Positions 1-10,843 of a stretch of DNA of 64,000 nucleotides are shown here, piece by piece. Numbering within the stretch: the stretch's first letter is position 1; every line of letters begins with the position of its first letter. The notes below the pieces were generated by a model. That model ran no database searches. It had not been told where the DNA came from and saw only the letters and a program-made list of their open reading frames with translations. This DNA is from Adiantum capillus-veneris (lineage: Eukaryota > Streptophyta > Polypodiopsida > Polypodiales > Pteridaceae). A program made the translations under genes and the position numbers. The DNA is taken from positions 55,661,768-55,725,767 of the forward strand of contig CM043944.1 in the NCBI GenBank assembly GCA_014529385.2. Reading direction: 5' to 3'.

Positions 1-640
1 AGAAAGGAGACAAGGAAAGAGAAGAAAAGGCTTCGGCTTCGGCAGAGAGGAAGGGGCAAGTTCGAAGAGGTTTTTTGGCTTGGCTCGAAAGATGGAAGCT
101 CGATGGAGCTTGTGCAAGTGTGCAGCCGCAGCAAAAGTGAGAGGAGGGAGACTGCACCATAGCGATGGCATCAGTGAGGGTTGTTGAAGTCCGTCTCTTT
201 GTGCTCGTCGAGGTCGTTCCTATTGGGTCACTTGTACTTGGCTATTTGGAATACAATAAAATAAGTCATTGTCTGCTTACTAGCATGTTTCCACCTTTTT
301 CCCTCTCTATTCTACTACTCCTGTGCTTGTGTCTCTGGTGTCGAGTGTGTGTGTAAACAAGTGTGCCCCCATCAAACCAGCGGTGTCTTGTGGCAAAGAG
401 AGAGAAAGAGACTTTGGGTGTGTGTGGGAAGCTACGAAATGTATCATGCACTACGTATGTGTTCAATCGTGATCAGATATAGTGTGGTCAACTCAAGAGG
501 TGTGCAGGTGGTGGTCTTCTAGCAGGAAAGAGGATTTTGAAGGTGAATCCTAGTGGATTGAGGTGTTGTGTTTACCTTGAGCTGTAATGAGGCAAGTTGT
601 TTGTGTTCTGGGTGCGGTGCGTACCCCCTAGTACTTAAGG
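1..640. other. Unassigned flank
   Basis: I recognise no gene here. The left part is purine-rich, and a 63-codon open frame (165-356, +) ends in a hydrophobic run but has no recognisable domain. On the minus strand the RNase H remnant of element A stops matching near 640, so this stretch is either an adjoining repeat or decayed flank. Confidence 0.4.
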
Positions 641-800
641 CTTTGGTGACCCGTTAAATAGTACTTCCACAAGTCTAGAGCATGTATAATTGCTAAGAGT
701 TCTTTCTCATATATCCCTGGAGCAATAGGGTTTTTGACTTTGAATTTTGTAAGCTATGGCGTGCCCTTCTTGAAGAAAAATAGCTCCAAGGCAATCACCA
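640..800 (-). pseudogene. RNase H remnant of element A
   Basis: The minus strand carries the start of a Ty3/gypsy RNase H: a CGDCLGAIFLQEGH-type segment near 800-740, followed by EKELLAIIHALDLWKY near 690-650. In intact elements this is the region from the first catalytic Asp/Cys-Asp area to the conserved YS/EKE-L-A helix. It contains a stop and homology ends abruptly near 640, so the domain lacks its C-terminal catalytic residues. Confidence 0.7.
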
Positions 801-913
801 CAGGTGTTGCATTGGACCTCAAATGTCTTTGAGAGATCCGACAGTGTAACATCCGTGGTGTTGAGAGATAAGCTCTTCAGGCTTTAAGGTTTTCTTGGGG
901 GACCAGTGTTCTC

Positions 914-1797
914 CTAACCATCGTTTCTAGTGGTTGGTGTTTGGTTTGTTCTTGGTCCTGCGATTCGTGAGAATTTTTCTATGAAGCATCTATAGTATGC
1001 ACACATATCTATAAAGCTTCTTAGTTCATGAAAATTCCTTGGATTATGCCATCCTTTTATTACCTCTAGATTTGATGGATCCATTTGGATGCCATCTTGA
1101 GAGATAATGTGACCTAAATATTGAATCTCTTGTAAGAAAAATTCACTTTTCTTTCGATTAATATAAAGTTTATTCTCTTGTAAAACTTGAAATATTACCT
1201 GGAGGTGTTGCTTGTGCTCCTCTAATGAATTAGAGTAGATGATTATATCATCAAAGAACACTCACGGTGAGGCCTAAATAGCTTCTCCATTAGGCAGTTA
1301 AATGTGGTTGGTGCATTGGTCAAGCCAAAAGGCATGACAATGTACTCGTAAAGACCAAACTTAGTGCAAATTGTGGTCTTTACAATGTCTTGATCAACTA
1401 TCCTTATTTGATGGTAGCCAATTTTTAGGTCAATCCTACTAAAGTAGGTCAACCCTTGTAGCTTATCAAATAAGTCTTCAACCCATGGAATGGGAAACCT
1501 ATTCTTGATAGGGATCATATTTAGTGCTCTATAGTTGACACACATTCAATATGTGCCATCTTTCTTTCGCACTAATGACATTGGTAAACAAAATGGAGAT
1601 GAGCGAGGCATAACCATGCCCTTTCTCAACCAACTCATGCACTTGCCGCATAATCTCCTCTTGTTGAGCTTGAGAAACTTGCTAAGGAGGTTTATTAGGC
1701 GGTGATTTTCCAGGAAGAAGTTCAATTGCATGATTGTCATCCCCTCGTTTGGGAGCTTGTTTATGTACAAGTATGGTACTACCGAACTCCTTAGCAT
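914..1797 (-). pseudogene. Reverse transcriptase of element A (Ty3/gypsy), frameshifted
   Basis: Three overlapping frames cover one RT. The N-terminal part (1546-1797) ends in SPFCLPMSLVRKKDGT. The middle part (1243-1545) has the fingers/palm signature YFSRIDLKIGYHQIR and the MPFGLTNAPTTF box. The C-terminal part (914-1261) starts with the catalytic FFDD box and continues with YLGHIIS and a thumb-like region. Frame breaks lie near 1546 and 1250, so no full enzyme can be made. The gene would copy element RNA into cDNA; this copy is a fossil. Confidence 0.92.
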
Positions 1798-1960
1798 CTA
1801 TGTACATATCTTTTTCCTTGAACCTAAAGTAGATTTCCTTTCAGGGAGTTTAACATTGACAGCCATGCAATCAACATGGTGCCCCTAGGATGACATCCTC
1901 ATACTTGAGAGGAGAGATGTAGAAAACCTCATTGTCCACATAGCTTTGAAAAATGGGAGC
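1798..1960 (-). pseudogene. Retropepsin remnant of element A
   Basis: Between gag and RT the minus strand has a broken frame with SPLKYEDVILGAPC. The hydrophobic-hydrophobic-G-x-P segment is the usual C-terminal motif of Ty3/gypsy retropepsins. Position between Gag and RT supports the call. Stops interrupt it and the catalytic DSG/DTG motif was not found. Confidence 0.5.
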
Positions 1961-2039
1961 CCTCAAATTTCCCAATTAAGGAGTGATGAGGTTTTTAACC
2001 AAGGTAGCTCTAGGAGGCTCATTACGTGTAATTTCTGTG

Positions 2040-3548
2040 GGGGAAAGCACGATAGACATGCCCTTGCTCCCCGCACTTGAAACAACGGTTTTTTTTTTAT
2101 AACGTTATAGCTCTTCAGGAGAGAGTCTATTTTTGCCTTTATAGACTCCCTTCTCCTTGGATTTGTTGTTGTTGGCATTGCCTTTGGGAGACTTTTGGAC
2201 GTTGTCCTTCCCCTTAGGCTCATTACGGTCCTTGTTTTTCGTGGGCTTAAGATTTCTCTTAGCCCCTTGTTGGAAGTTGATTCTTGAAGCACCATAGTAT
2301 GGTGTATGACCGCATATATGGTGTGTGGTCTTTGGGAGTTAACATACTCCACCATATCCTTAGATAAACCTGCACAAAATTGTTGTTTTTGCTCTCAAAA
2401 ATCCATATTTTTGTAGACAGTGGCTTTGAGATGTAAATCCCAAAACTTGTCTACATATTTGTGGATAGATTTTTAGGGAGAGAGCTTCAAACTTTGCCAT
2501 TCGGTGAGTAATTTTTCTTTGGCATCGGTAGCCAAAAATTGCTTCATGATGGAAGGTCTTAAAGCTTTCCATTTTCGTGGAGCTTCAACGTTTGCTCGTA
2601 GGGTAGATCACCATTGCCTGGCGGACTTTTGAAAATGCATAGCTAAATGATGTAGCTTAGAGAACTGCGTGAAGCCCTCACCTCCAAACGCCACATCGAA
2701 TTGTTGGTGGATAAAGGCCAAGACCTTGTTTGTAGCACCAAAGGTGTCATCGTAGGTAAGGAAAGAGATGTTCTTTCCTCCCTCTTTGCACTTTTTGAGT
2801 TTAGACAACCTTTTCCAAGTGGCATAGGATTTCCTATGGCCTCTTCTTTTGGGTGGTTTGAGAGTTGTACAATCACTTTCTTCAGAAGAGGAAGAGTATG
2901 AGGAGGATGTAGAAGAGGGTGTCCTCTTTCTCGCCTTTTTCTTCCCTTGTTCCTCCTTGTCTGCACCATCACTTTCTTCAAAAGAGAAAGAGGATGAAGA
3001 AATGGAGAAGAGGGTGTTTCTCGCCTTTTTCTTCTCTTGTTTTCTCTCTTCCCTCTTTGAATTATGGTGTAGAGAAGTGTGCGATGGTCTTCTCCGTTTA
3101 GGGGGTGTTGGAGAGCGTTTTTCCCGCCATCTTCGTGGATCCATCTCCGTCGAGGTGGCAAAAGACTCACTTCTTTCTCGTTCTCTTGGTGGGGGCTCTA
3201 CTGTTGAAACTTGGGTTCTCCTTTGGGAGGGAGATGCCTCATCGAATAGTAAGTTTTTGAGCCCTTTGTATAGATCATCCTCTTCTTCACTTATCAGAGA
3301 GAGTCCTCTTTTGGAATTCTCACCAGGAGCTTTCATAGGTACCCTCTCTCTACTTGGTGGGGAGTTTGGAGAAGAACACCATGCAAACGCAATTGATGTA
3401 GCACTTCACCTTGTAGGGATGGATTGCCCAGGGCTTGTTGAAGCCTAGAAACAAGATAGTTTACAGGCATAGGGACATCATTAGTTGCTCTTTCATTAGC
3501 AAAATCAAAGTAGTCAACATTCTTTTCAGTCTCTTTTCCCTTGTCAGC
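2040..3548 (-). pseudogene. Gag of element A with CCHC knuckle
   Basis: The probable start is the methionine of MADKGKETEKN at about 3548, because upstream codons look non-coding. The N-terminal 75 residues are followed by a low-complexity R/K/S/E-rich linker (about 2800-3330). The capsid-like retrotransposon Gag domain then runs from YDDTFGATNKVLAFIHQ to the FTQFSKLHHLAMHFQ segment and on, in other frames, to about 2355. A zinc knuckle lies near 2050-2095 (CFKCGEQGHVYRAF); its fourth zinc ligand is Phe instead of Cys. Frame breaks occur near 3335, 2600 and 2355. Such proteins form the virus-like particle and bind element RNA. Confidence 0.85.
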
Positions 3549-3600
3549 CATACAAGAAAATTTTAGGTGTAAATTTTTAATTGTACTTTGGCACTTCAAG

Positions 3601-3952
3601 CCCTAGTTGCTACTCCTCTTTACTTTCAAAGATAAGCACTCAAGCATCTATCCCCATGGCTCAAATATTATTACTTGTAAGGAATACAAGAGAGGGTTCA
3701 ACAGAGCCAAGACATCAACATTTCCTATCAAGTTTCTAATAGCTCAATAATGGTTAAGCCATCCACATAGGACTCCATTATTAAGACCACAGCTCTCGAC
3801 GGTATCTCCGTTAACTGCATACAATAGGCATGCTCCAAGGATGAAAAATCCCTATTCTACTTACTGTTTTACAATTGATAACGCCAACCATTTGATAGCA
3901 AGCCTAAGGACCTCTCTTCTTGAGCAAGAAAAGAGTAACCAATAGCTCTAAT

Positions 3953-3954
<2 letters not shown>
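3601..3954. other. Leader region upstream of element A gag
   Basis: No coding signal is seen. On the minus strand this would be the leader of element A, or the 3' part of the LTR that ends at 4326. I found no tRNA-Met type primer site here. Confidence 0.35.
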
Positions 3955-4033
<79 letters not shown>

Positions 4034-4326
4034 ACACACACACACACACACAGACTCCTACGACACAAGATTAATTCAAATGTTCCTCAAAAAATGGTTC
4101 TAAGGTGACTTTTATACTTTAGTCACCTTAGCTCAAAAATGTACATGGGGTTCTCTTGCTCATGATTACAAAGTAGGAATAAATATGAGTCTTGACTAAC
4201 TGATTAATATTTACATAATCCAGACGAATGGATCAAAATGATAAGACGTCTTTGACATGAAAAATGGAATTTGATATGCTTTACAAGATGGGCTCATTAC
4301 AACAGTTGGACCCATGGGCTCCAACA
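3900..4326 (-). repeat. LTR of a B-like element (lower boundary unclear)
   Basis: The minus-strand sequence starts TGTTGGAGCCC at 4326, immediately after a polypurine tract. A TATA-like TATAAAAG lies at about 4109-4116 (-). This is the normal layout of a 3' LTR: PPT, TG start, U3 with TATA. The other end was not located; the CT/CA tract may lie in its R/U5 part. The upstream gag-like tail (4375-4599) assigns it to a B-like element rather than to element A. Confidence 0.6.
3955..4052. repeat. (CT)n then (CA)n microsatellite
   Basis: About 77 bp of uninterrupted CT followed by about 20 bp of CA. Open frames through it on both strands are translation artefacts of the dinucleotide. Confidence 0.99.
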
Positions 4327-4342
4327 CTCCCCCCCTCCTAAT
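4327..4342 (-). promoter_or_regulatory. Polypurine tract of B-like element
   Basis: Minus strand reads about AATTAGGAGGGGGGGAG, directly followed by the TG of the LTR. A PPT primes plus-strand DNA synthesis. A stem-forming inverted repeat, CATGTCtaccaCGACATG (4344-4361), lies just upstream and recurs beside the PPT of element B. Confidence 0.75.
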
Positions 4343-4374
4343 TCATGTCTACCACGACATGATCGTCTTTGTCT

Positions 4375-4599
4375 TCATTGTCGTTGTCGTCGTTCTTTGT
4401 TGATTTGATGTAGAAACGCATCATAGCGCATAGACTCACTTGCCATTAATGGGCCAAAAATTTTTGACTTGTACATGAAGAATCCCATGTAAAATGCTTC
4501 TTCAAAGGTTTGGAGATGGTAGCTTGGCAGAAACATCAGCCGTTTGAAATAGGCATACAATACTGGCTCTGTCGGTGGCCCACTTAGATCGTATGACAA
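4375..4599 (-). pseudogene. C-terminal fragment of B-like gag-like protein
   Basis: The 74-residue frame matches the C-terminus of the element B protein (9855-10226) over its whole length. Shared features are YDLS near the start, MFLPSYHLQxFEEAFYxGFF in the middle and IFGxLxA-x-RY near the end. The N-terminal part of the protein is missing. Both copies end about 40-50 bp before a PPT and LTR. No known domain was recognised; conservation in two copies argues that this segment is a real structural module. Confidence 0.7.
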
Positions 4600-5466
4600 C
4601 TCTGAAATGCTTCTACAACTTTTTCTATTTTCTGAGTTTTTGGAATTTTGGGTTTTTTATTAAATAAAAATAAAATATATACAAAGAAACACTAATAAAT
4701 GCAAAATAAAAAAGAATATGGATAGAAAAAAAAACTAAAAAGTGGAAAAAGCAAAAGAAACTCTCAAAAGAAAAAACAAGAAAATAAATAAACACTTTTT
4801 GTTTTTAGTGGTTTTTTGTATGTTTTTGAGTTTATTTCAAATTTTTTATACTTTCTGAATATTTTTTAATTTCTAGGGAATTTTTTATGATTTTTCTATT
4901 TTGTCTTCAGTTTTTTAATTATATTTTGTATTTTTTGGATTTTTTTCTTACTTTTAGGGTTTTTTGTGAATTTTGATTTTTTTCTAGGTTTTCTTTGATG
5001 AATTTTTTTATTATTTTTATTTGGAATATTTTGTGAGTTTTTTGTTTGTTTTTCTTAATTTTTATTCCTCTTAAAAATAAATAAACATGGGGTCTTTTTA
5101 ACTTTTTTATTGTTTTTGTTTTTGGTTTTTTTGTTGTTTTTAATAATTAAATAAATGTCAAAATGAAATTTACAACAAAGTAGATTGAAATGATAATGAA
5201 ATGAAATTAAACCAAAGTAAAGCTAAATGAAATGTAAAGGAAATGCAACTGAAATGAAAGTAAAAACTGAAATGAAATAAAATGAGGTGAAGTAATATTG
5301 AAATGGAAAATAAAATGAAATGAAGTATCTTAAATTAACTTAAAATGAAATGAGGTGAACTAATCTTTTTTTTTTAAGTCAACCAATCTCATCGCGTGTG
5401 CATGCAAAGTCAGTGCAAAATGAGGAGTCGTCCAGGGCATCAACGCACAGAAGAGAAAAAGAAGGG

Positions 5467-5468
<2 letters not shown>
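4600..5468. other. AT-rich non-coding DNA
   Basis: Very T-rich then A-rich sequence with short direct repeats such as GAAATGAAAT. No credible reading frame. Confidence 0.6.
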
Positions 5469-5544
<76 letters not shown>

Positions 5545-5549
5545 GAGAA
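5469..5549. repeat. (GA)n microsatellite
   Basis: About 80 bp of GA dinucleotide with one interruption (GACAGA). Confidence 0.99.
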
Positions 5550-6434
5550 TGATTCATTGCTTTTCTTTTTGCTTGTTTTTTGTGTCTGTAAGTATGCGTG
5601 AATGCGTGCACGTCTGTGTGAGAGTATGTGTGGGTTGGTGAGTGGGTATGTGTGTGTGTGACGTGTTTATTTTTCAAATGGTTTTTAAAAGTTTTTTGTT
5701 TTTTGTTTTTCAGTTTTGTTTTTTAACAAATTTTTGTTTTCTCAATTCTTTTTTATTATTAACTTAGTTTAATTTTTAAAATTACATTCTCTTTTTTTCT
5801 CGTATATTGTGGTGTGTATGGTGACGTGCCTGACAAACCATAGTGTGAACATCCCTTTGTAACTACCTAGTACTAATATAATGAGCTGCCTAATTGAGTT
5901 GTTGGCAAGCTATTCTGGGTTATATCTCTCTCTTGTAATTATATGCTAAATTAGTGGAGACGACGGGCATGGTCCCACACACTTCTTGATTTCGTTTCTT
6001 TCTTCCTCTGAGTTTTTCTCACGCAACCATGGAGTTCCTTGCTAGACACATGCTAGAAAGAGAGGGAGAGCTACTTAGAGAAGCCTTTTCGCTTCCATCC
6101 GTATGTTGAAAGGCCTCACTTGGTGCTGGTGCACACACCCTTTTCTGTCGCAACCCTAGCCCCTGCTGACACCTACATAGTGCCAACCTACCACTTAGCT
6201 TATCTCCTACTCAATGCTCTTCGTTATGATTAGTGCCATGTTAAAACCTCTTCTTGAACTGCTCTATTGTTGCCAGTTTGCAGGCCCTGTATAAGGTCTC
6301 CTTGATTATGGCCGCTTGCTCTATTGGCCACTCAGATGACAATGACAAGTCCTCTATTTGTTGTTGTCAGAAGATGGAAAAGATTCCTACCCAATCATGT
6401 TTCGTGCTGAGTTGACACAATCAAAGGTCAAATT

Positions 6435-6668
6435 TTGTCAATTTTGTTACTCCAGTGCAATCGAATGCCAGCAGTTTTTAATGGTTATTCAGACATGACA
6501 AAAACAAACAGATCCACCGTTGGAGCAGGTTTAGGCTTTGGAAGTTTAAGTGGGCCCAATGTCGACATAGATCATGTGAAAGGTGCGATCATGGCACAAC
6601 AAGATGTGCAAATTGATGAGGCTCTTCTATCAGAAGGGCAATATTTTTCAGATCCGGAGCTAACATAG
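6435..6668 (+). CDS. Hypothetical 77-residue frame inside the TRIM-like element
   Basis: Polar sequence with a Gly/Ser stretch (VGAGLGFGSLSG). The reading continues after one stop with EMEWMVIKESRAEFP. No family is recognised. It may be the remnant of the original internal region or captured host sequence. Coding status is doubtful. Confidence 0.25.
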   Translation: MSILLLQCNRMPAVFNGYSDMTKTNRSTVGAGLGFGSLSGPNVDIDHVKGAIMAQQDVQIDEALLSEGQYFSDPELT

Positions 6669-7401
6669 CAAGAGATGGAATGGATGGTCATCAAAGAATC
6701 CAGAGCAGAGTTTCCTGCAGAGGAGTATGGTCAATAGATAGGAAGCATGGAGTCATCTCCATCACCTCCATCCTCACAAAAAATCTTGTTGTTCAATCTC
6801 ACCTCATAAATGTCGGTCCGATAAGCTGTTCGTGAGCTCTATGAGTGCTTTCTAGTGCTCTTTCTCAATTTTACAATGGTGTTGTTGCTTCAAAAAACAC
6901 CACTAAAAATTTAAATCCAAGCAACAAGAGTTGCTACAACATGGTTGCAAAGGTGCTTGTCGTTTTGGTCCATTTGGAAAAGACTATTGATGCCAATGTT
7001 GCTTATGTTTGTTTTGTTACTACAAGGTCACTAGTTTCTCCAAGCACATGTTCAATTTAGCTCCTACGCATTAGTTTGTGTTCAATAAAGTAGTCACATA
7101 ACTCATCGAGCCCTTTATGGAGATGGATGTATGTCCCAAAAATATCACGCCCAACCCTCAGTTTGTTCTTTCTTGTCTTGTACATTACATTGGGATAACG
7201 ACCTAGTGTTTGCATAAGTGAGATGTACGAGTTCCATGCCTTGATGATGTTTGGCATGATGTGAAGTCTAGTCCTCAAGTTGAGTCCCTAGTCCCTAAGC
7301 CATTGTATGATCACTCCCCCCAGATGAGGCACCGGAGCTAATCCCTTCATGTCGAGTCCATTCCTAGCCCAAGATTCTAAAAAGGTGTCCACCTTTTTCT
7401 C

Positions 7402-7415
7402 CTTAAAGGGGGAAG
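7402..7415 (+). promoter_or_regulatory. Polypurine tract of TRIM-like element
   Basis: CTTAAAGGGGGAAG immediately precedes the TG of the 3' LTR at 7416. Confidence 0.7.
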
Positions 7416-7676
7416 TGTGGTGTGTATGGTACATGGCTGGACATGCCATACTGTGAGCTTCCCGATTGAGTTATTGGCAAGCTATTGCGGGTTATATCTC
7501 AGGCTTCTATAATTGTGCTACAATAATATATAATATATATATATATATATTACAAATTTTTTCTTAAATCCATTTTGGGAGGGGATTTGTTTTTTGGATG
7601 ATCAAAAGAAGAAGAAAAAGAGAATAAAAAATCAAAAGAAAAATATTTTTTAAAAAAGCCCAAAAATAGGAAAAAA

Positions 7677-7969
7677 GAGCTAAAAATTAAAAGCAAAATT
7701 ACACAAAGAAAATGAAAAAGACAAGGGAAAAAATGAAATGTTGTTGTTGGAAGGTGGGGGGGTGGGTGTGTTACTTCTTTTAAAAAATAGATGTAAAAAA
7801 TAAAAAAAATGCGAGGGTCTCAAAAAGAGCTAAAAATTAAAAGCAAAATTACACAAAGAAAATGAGAAAAGACAAGGGAAAAAATGAAATGTTGTGGAAG
7901 GTGGGTGGGTGTGTACTTTTTAAAAAAATAGATGTAAAAAATAAAAAAAAATGCCGAGGTCTCAAAAAA
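7677..7969. repeat. 150-bp direct tandem duplication
   Basis: The unit starting GAGCTAAAAATTAAAAGC at 7677 recurs at 7827 with small indels. Both copies contain the G-rich GGAAGGTGGG-type segment and end in GTCTCAAAAA. The sequence is A-rich and non-coding. Confidence 0.9.
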
Positions 7970-8800
7970 CACGCAAAAATGACCAAAATTTGCTAAAACT
8001 AGCCAAAAAATTAGGATAAATTCACAAACCTAAAAAGCATGCAATTTATTGTCAATTGTCATCAACTTTTTTATTTTTATTAATTTTTGGATAAAAACTT
8101 GCAATTTTAGATAATAAATTAGCAAAAAGAACTAAAAAGATATAAAAAATAGCAAAAAATAACCAAAACATTTCTAGAAATCATGCAACCCAATAAACTC
8201 AATTCCATCACTTTTCAATGTAATCAAATCATCCAATCAATCAATCATCAATATGACACTCAATTTTGAAGAGTTTTGGATCGTTTTTCTCTCGGTTTTG
8301 ACCCTAATTTAACCCAAAATGCGTCTAAGTAGTGGTCTAATTAAAAAAATTTGCACTTTGGTCCAACAATCATAATCAAATCAAAATTCTCAACTTTTCA
8401 TTTTCACATTAATGTAATCGTTCAAATCAGTTTGAACGTGTGTAATCATGCACACTTAACACACTTACAAGCTTATACATATATAATTTTACCACAATTT
8501 CAATAGCATAACGATGCAATTTGCCAACTTTAAATAATTCAACATAATCAAATTGATGACCATAAATATCCAATCAATCCAAATCAATCAATTGGCATCA
8601 ACATTGCCACAAAATTAATTGCACTCGATTTTGTGCACTTTGCCTACACATAGGTGCATACCAATACACACAAAATTGAACCAATTTTGTTGCGTCTAAT
8701 TTTCAATTAAAACCTGCACCTAAATCAGCAATTGAGTGGGTTAATGCACTCACATTTACATCAACAATCACGTCAAATTCCCACGCCAAGTGACGATTCC
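7970..8800. other. A-rich non-coding DNA
   Basis: Repeated ATCAATCAA and AAAATTAGC-type motifs; no credible gene. Confidence 0.55.
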
Positions 8801-8808
8801 ATTGGTGT

Positions 8809-8810
<2 letters not shown>

Positions 8811-8898
<88 letters not shown>
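8811..8898. repeat. (GT)n microsatellite
   Basis: About 88 bp of uninterrupted GT. Confidence 0.99.
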
Positions 8899-8899
<1 letters not shown>

Positions 8900-8901
<2 letters not shown>

Positions 8902-9802
8902 CCGCCGCGACGGATGTCATCATAGCGAGAACTCACCTAACAAGATTTGTCAACTAAGGACGAAGCTCAACCCGCAGGCACGTGGAAGCAAGCATAGGGT
9001 GTCAACCTACACTCAACCGACTCCTAACTAATTCCTACAGAGGTCTCTACCCAATGTCTAAGCTATAGTCTCAGGAGTGCACAAGAGGAAACTTCCTACA
9101 ATGTTTTCTAGAGCCGAATACCCATCAAACAATCTCGAAACGACACAAAACTTGAAGGAGACCCTACTTACGCCAATAGGTCGCTCTCCCTAAGGTCTAT
9201 AAACCAAAACCCCAACCCAAAACACCTGGTGCAAAATCACGTAGGATGTCTGGCCGAAATTTGCAGGTCATCGTTTCCAAAAACTAAAGTGCCTAATGTG
9301 TAGCTCTACTCAATGCGAACGTGTGAATATGTTGCAATGCAAAAACGAACAACGTATGCTCACCGAATCACCAGATGGAGCTCGCAAAACTGGATCGTAC
9401 GCACGCAATGTAGGTATTGGTGCGTAGCTCTCGTCGGTGGCAACACGCTGCACTTCTCCGCATTTGATTCTGACCATCGGTGCACATGTAGCGTCAAGAT
9501 GAAGCTCTCACTCTCTCTCGTACACAGTACGCTCACTCCACAGACTTCAAACTTTTTTTAATGACAATAGTTTTTTATTAAGGTCAAAAAGTGGTATAAA
9601 TACCTTACAATCGCAAACCATAATGTTCCAATTTAACCCTCTACTCAATCTAAATATCAAAACTGGGATACAATCTGGAAACTTCTGTAAGTCCCAATAT
9701 TTACAGAGGTGAAATGTCAGGTTTTCTCAATAATTGAATAATTACAAAAAATAATAATCCGAGGAGCAGTCATTTTCCGTAGGGTGTGTCCAGATTCTAA
9801 CA
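8900..9802 (-). repeat. 3' LTR of element B (lower boundary unclear)
   Basis: On the minus strand this starts TGTTAGAATCTGG at 9802, directly after a PPT. A TATA-like box (TATTTATA) lies near 9593-9601. At 9240-9251 it contains the 12-mer CGTAGGATGTCT, exactly one half of the palindromes at 13441-14312. The 3' end is not identified; the GT repeat at 8811-8898 may lie just outside. Confidence 0.6.
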
Positions 9803-9816
9803 CTCCCCCCTTCCTT
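9803..9816 (-). promoter_or_regulatory. Polypurine tract of element B
   Basis: Minus strand reads AAGGAAGGGGGGAG directly before the LTR. Just upstream is the inverted repeat CATGTCGtcccCGACATG (9820-9837), nearly identical to the one at 4344-4361. Confidence 0.8.
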
Positions 9817-9854
9817 GTTCATGTCGTCCCCGACATGGCTGTTGAGCTGCTTCT

Positions 9855-10822
9855 TCATCGTAGGCTTTCTCTCATCTTGAGCAGTGACTCATATCTTGCA
9901 TGTGGAGCTAGTAGCGTGCCGAATATGTCTGTGCTGATTGTGAAGAAGCCGATGTAGAAAGCTTCTTCAAAGGCCTGGAGGTGATAGGATGGCAAAAACA
10001 TGATCCTTTGATACAATTCATGTATCACCTCATGGGATGGCTGACGAGACAGATCGTATGCACATTTGTATGTATCTTGAAAGAAGAAGATAGTGTCTGT
10101 CGCCTGGCCTGGTTTGAATGTCTTGAAGACTGCCAAAAGTGTTTTGCAAATCTTTCTCATCATAATACAAGATAGGTCAGGCGAGCCAGTGAACAATTTG
10201 ATGGCGCCCGTTAGGGTTTTCAACATGTATTACTCATTTATTCTCTCGGCTGCCTTCGAGCCTGGCAGCTTCGGATAATTCAGCCAAGTAGGTTGGCTTC
10301 TTTGCAATAGCTCATGGGCCTTCCACGTCCGCATCCTTGGTAGAGGGCAGAAACTTAGGTTCTCTCTGATGACTTTTGGTGCCTCTACTAGATGGATTAG
10401 ATACTGTGGATACTTTGTCAGCCATGCCTTTCTCCACCTGGGTTGAGAGTCGACTATCAACTTTACCCCTTCAGTCTTGGAGATGTCTGTTTGTACAGTG
10501 GCACTGTTGGCTCTTCTCTGATTCGCTTGTTGATTGTGACAGCTTCATATTTCAGCAGAGGATATGGGAGAGAGGGCTGTAGCCATTCACGTCGTAGGTT
10601 GATGGCATCTATCTTTTGAATAGTCATTGATTTAAAGACCCTCTGTTCCCATTCCAAAGCTTCTTTGGCTGTGTCTTTGACTGCTACTTCTATTGCCTTT
10701 TGCAGCTTCTCTTCTTCTTCTTGTGTCAGATCTTGTGGCTCTTGAGAGGGTCCTACAAGGATTTCCTCTTGCATGGTGGTGTCCACAGGATCTGCCACAT
10801 TCTCGAAGTCTATTCCCTCCAT
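9855..10822 (-). pseudogene. Element B gag-like protein, C-terminal third
   Basis: Three minus-strand frames (10463-10822, 10230-10460, 9855-10226) read on from each other with frame breaks near 10461 and 10228. The first is acidic (QDLTQEEEEKLQKAIEVAV). The second has a W-x-K-x-WLTKYP segment. The last contains the MFLPSYHLQAFEEAFYIGFF module shared with 4375-4599. No catalytic motif is present. Position directly upstream of PPT and LTR makes this the 3' end of the single gene of a non-autonomous LTR element. Confidence 0.65.
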
Positions 10823-10843
10823 GGCTGCTAGCCCTGTGCTAAA

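Larger units (their letters stand above)
640..3600 (-). mobile_element. Ty3/gypsy retrotransposon A, decayed
   Basis: Read on the minus strand, the order is Gag (3548 to about 2040), protease remnant, reverse transcriptase and RNase H remnant (to about 640). Protease-RT-RNase H order, with no integrase before RT, identifies Ty3/gypsy. Integrase and the 3' LTR are absent, so the element is truncated inside or just after RNase H. No certain primer-binding site was found upstream of gag. The RT lineage differs from elements C and D: its catalytic box reads FFDD, not YMDD. Confidence 0.85.
5808..7522 (+). mobile_element. TRIM-like miniature LTR retrotransposon
   Basis: Two direct repeats starting TGTGGTGTGTATGG lie at 5808 and 7416. 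They share further blocks, GAGTT-TTGGCAAGCTATT and GGGTTATATCTC. The second is preceded by a PPT (CTTAAAGGGGGAAG, 7402-7415), which fixes the orientation as plus. The 5' copy is about 142 bp and the 3' copy about 107 bp, because the 5' copy has extra sequence in its middle. The interior is about 1.47 kb with no Gag or Pol signature, so the element would be non-autonomous. No clear target duplication was seen because the right flank is an AT repeat. Confidence 0.7.

Noticed and set aside
2701-3448. Plus-strand open frames opposite the element A gag
   Set aside because: They are the antisense of the low-complexity Arg/Ser/Glu-rich Gag linker; no domain, and the minus frame has the family motifs.
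5396-5677. Open frames on both strands through the GA tract
   Set aside because: They encode only repeated Arg-Glu or Ser-Leu from a dinucleotide repeat.
8732-9031. 99-codon frame rich in Val-Cys
   Set aside because: It is the translation of the (GT)n microsatellite.
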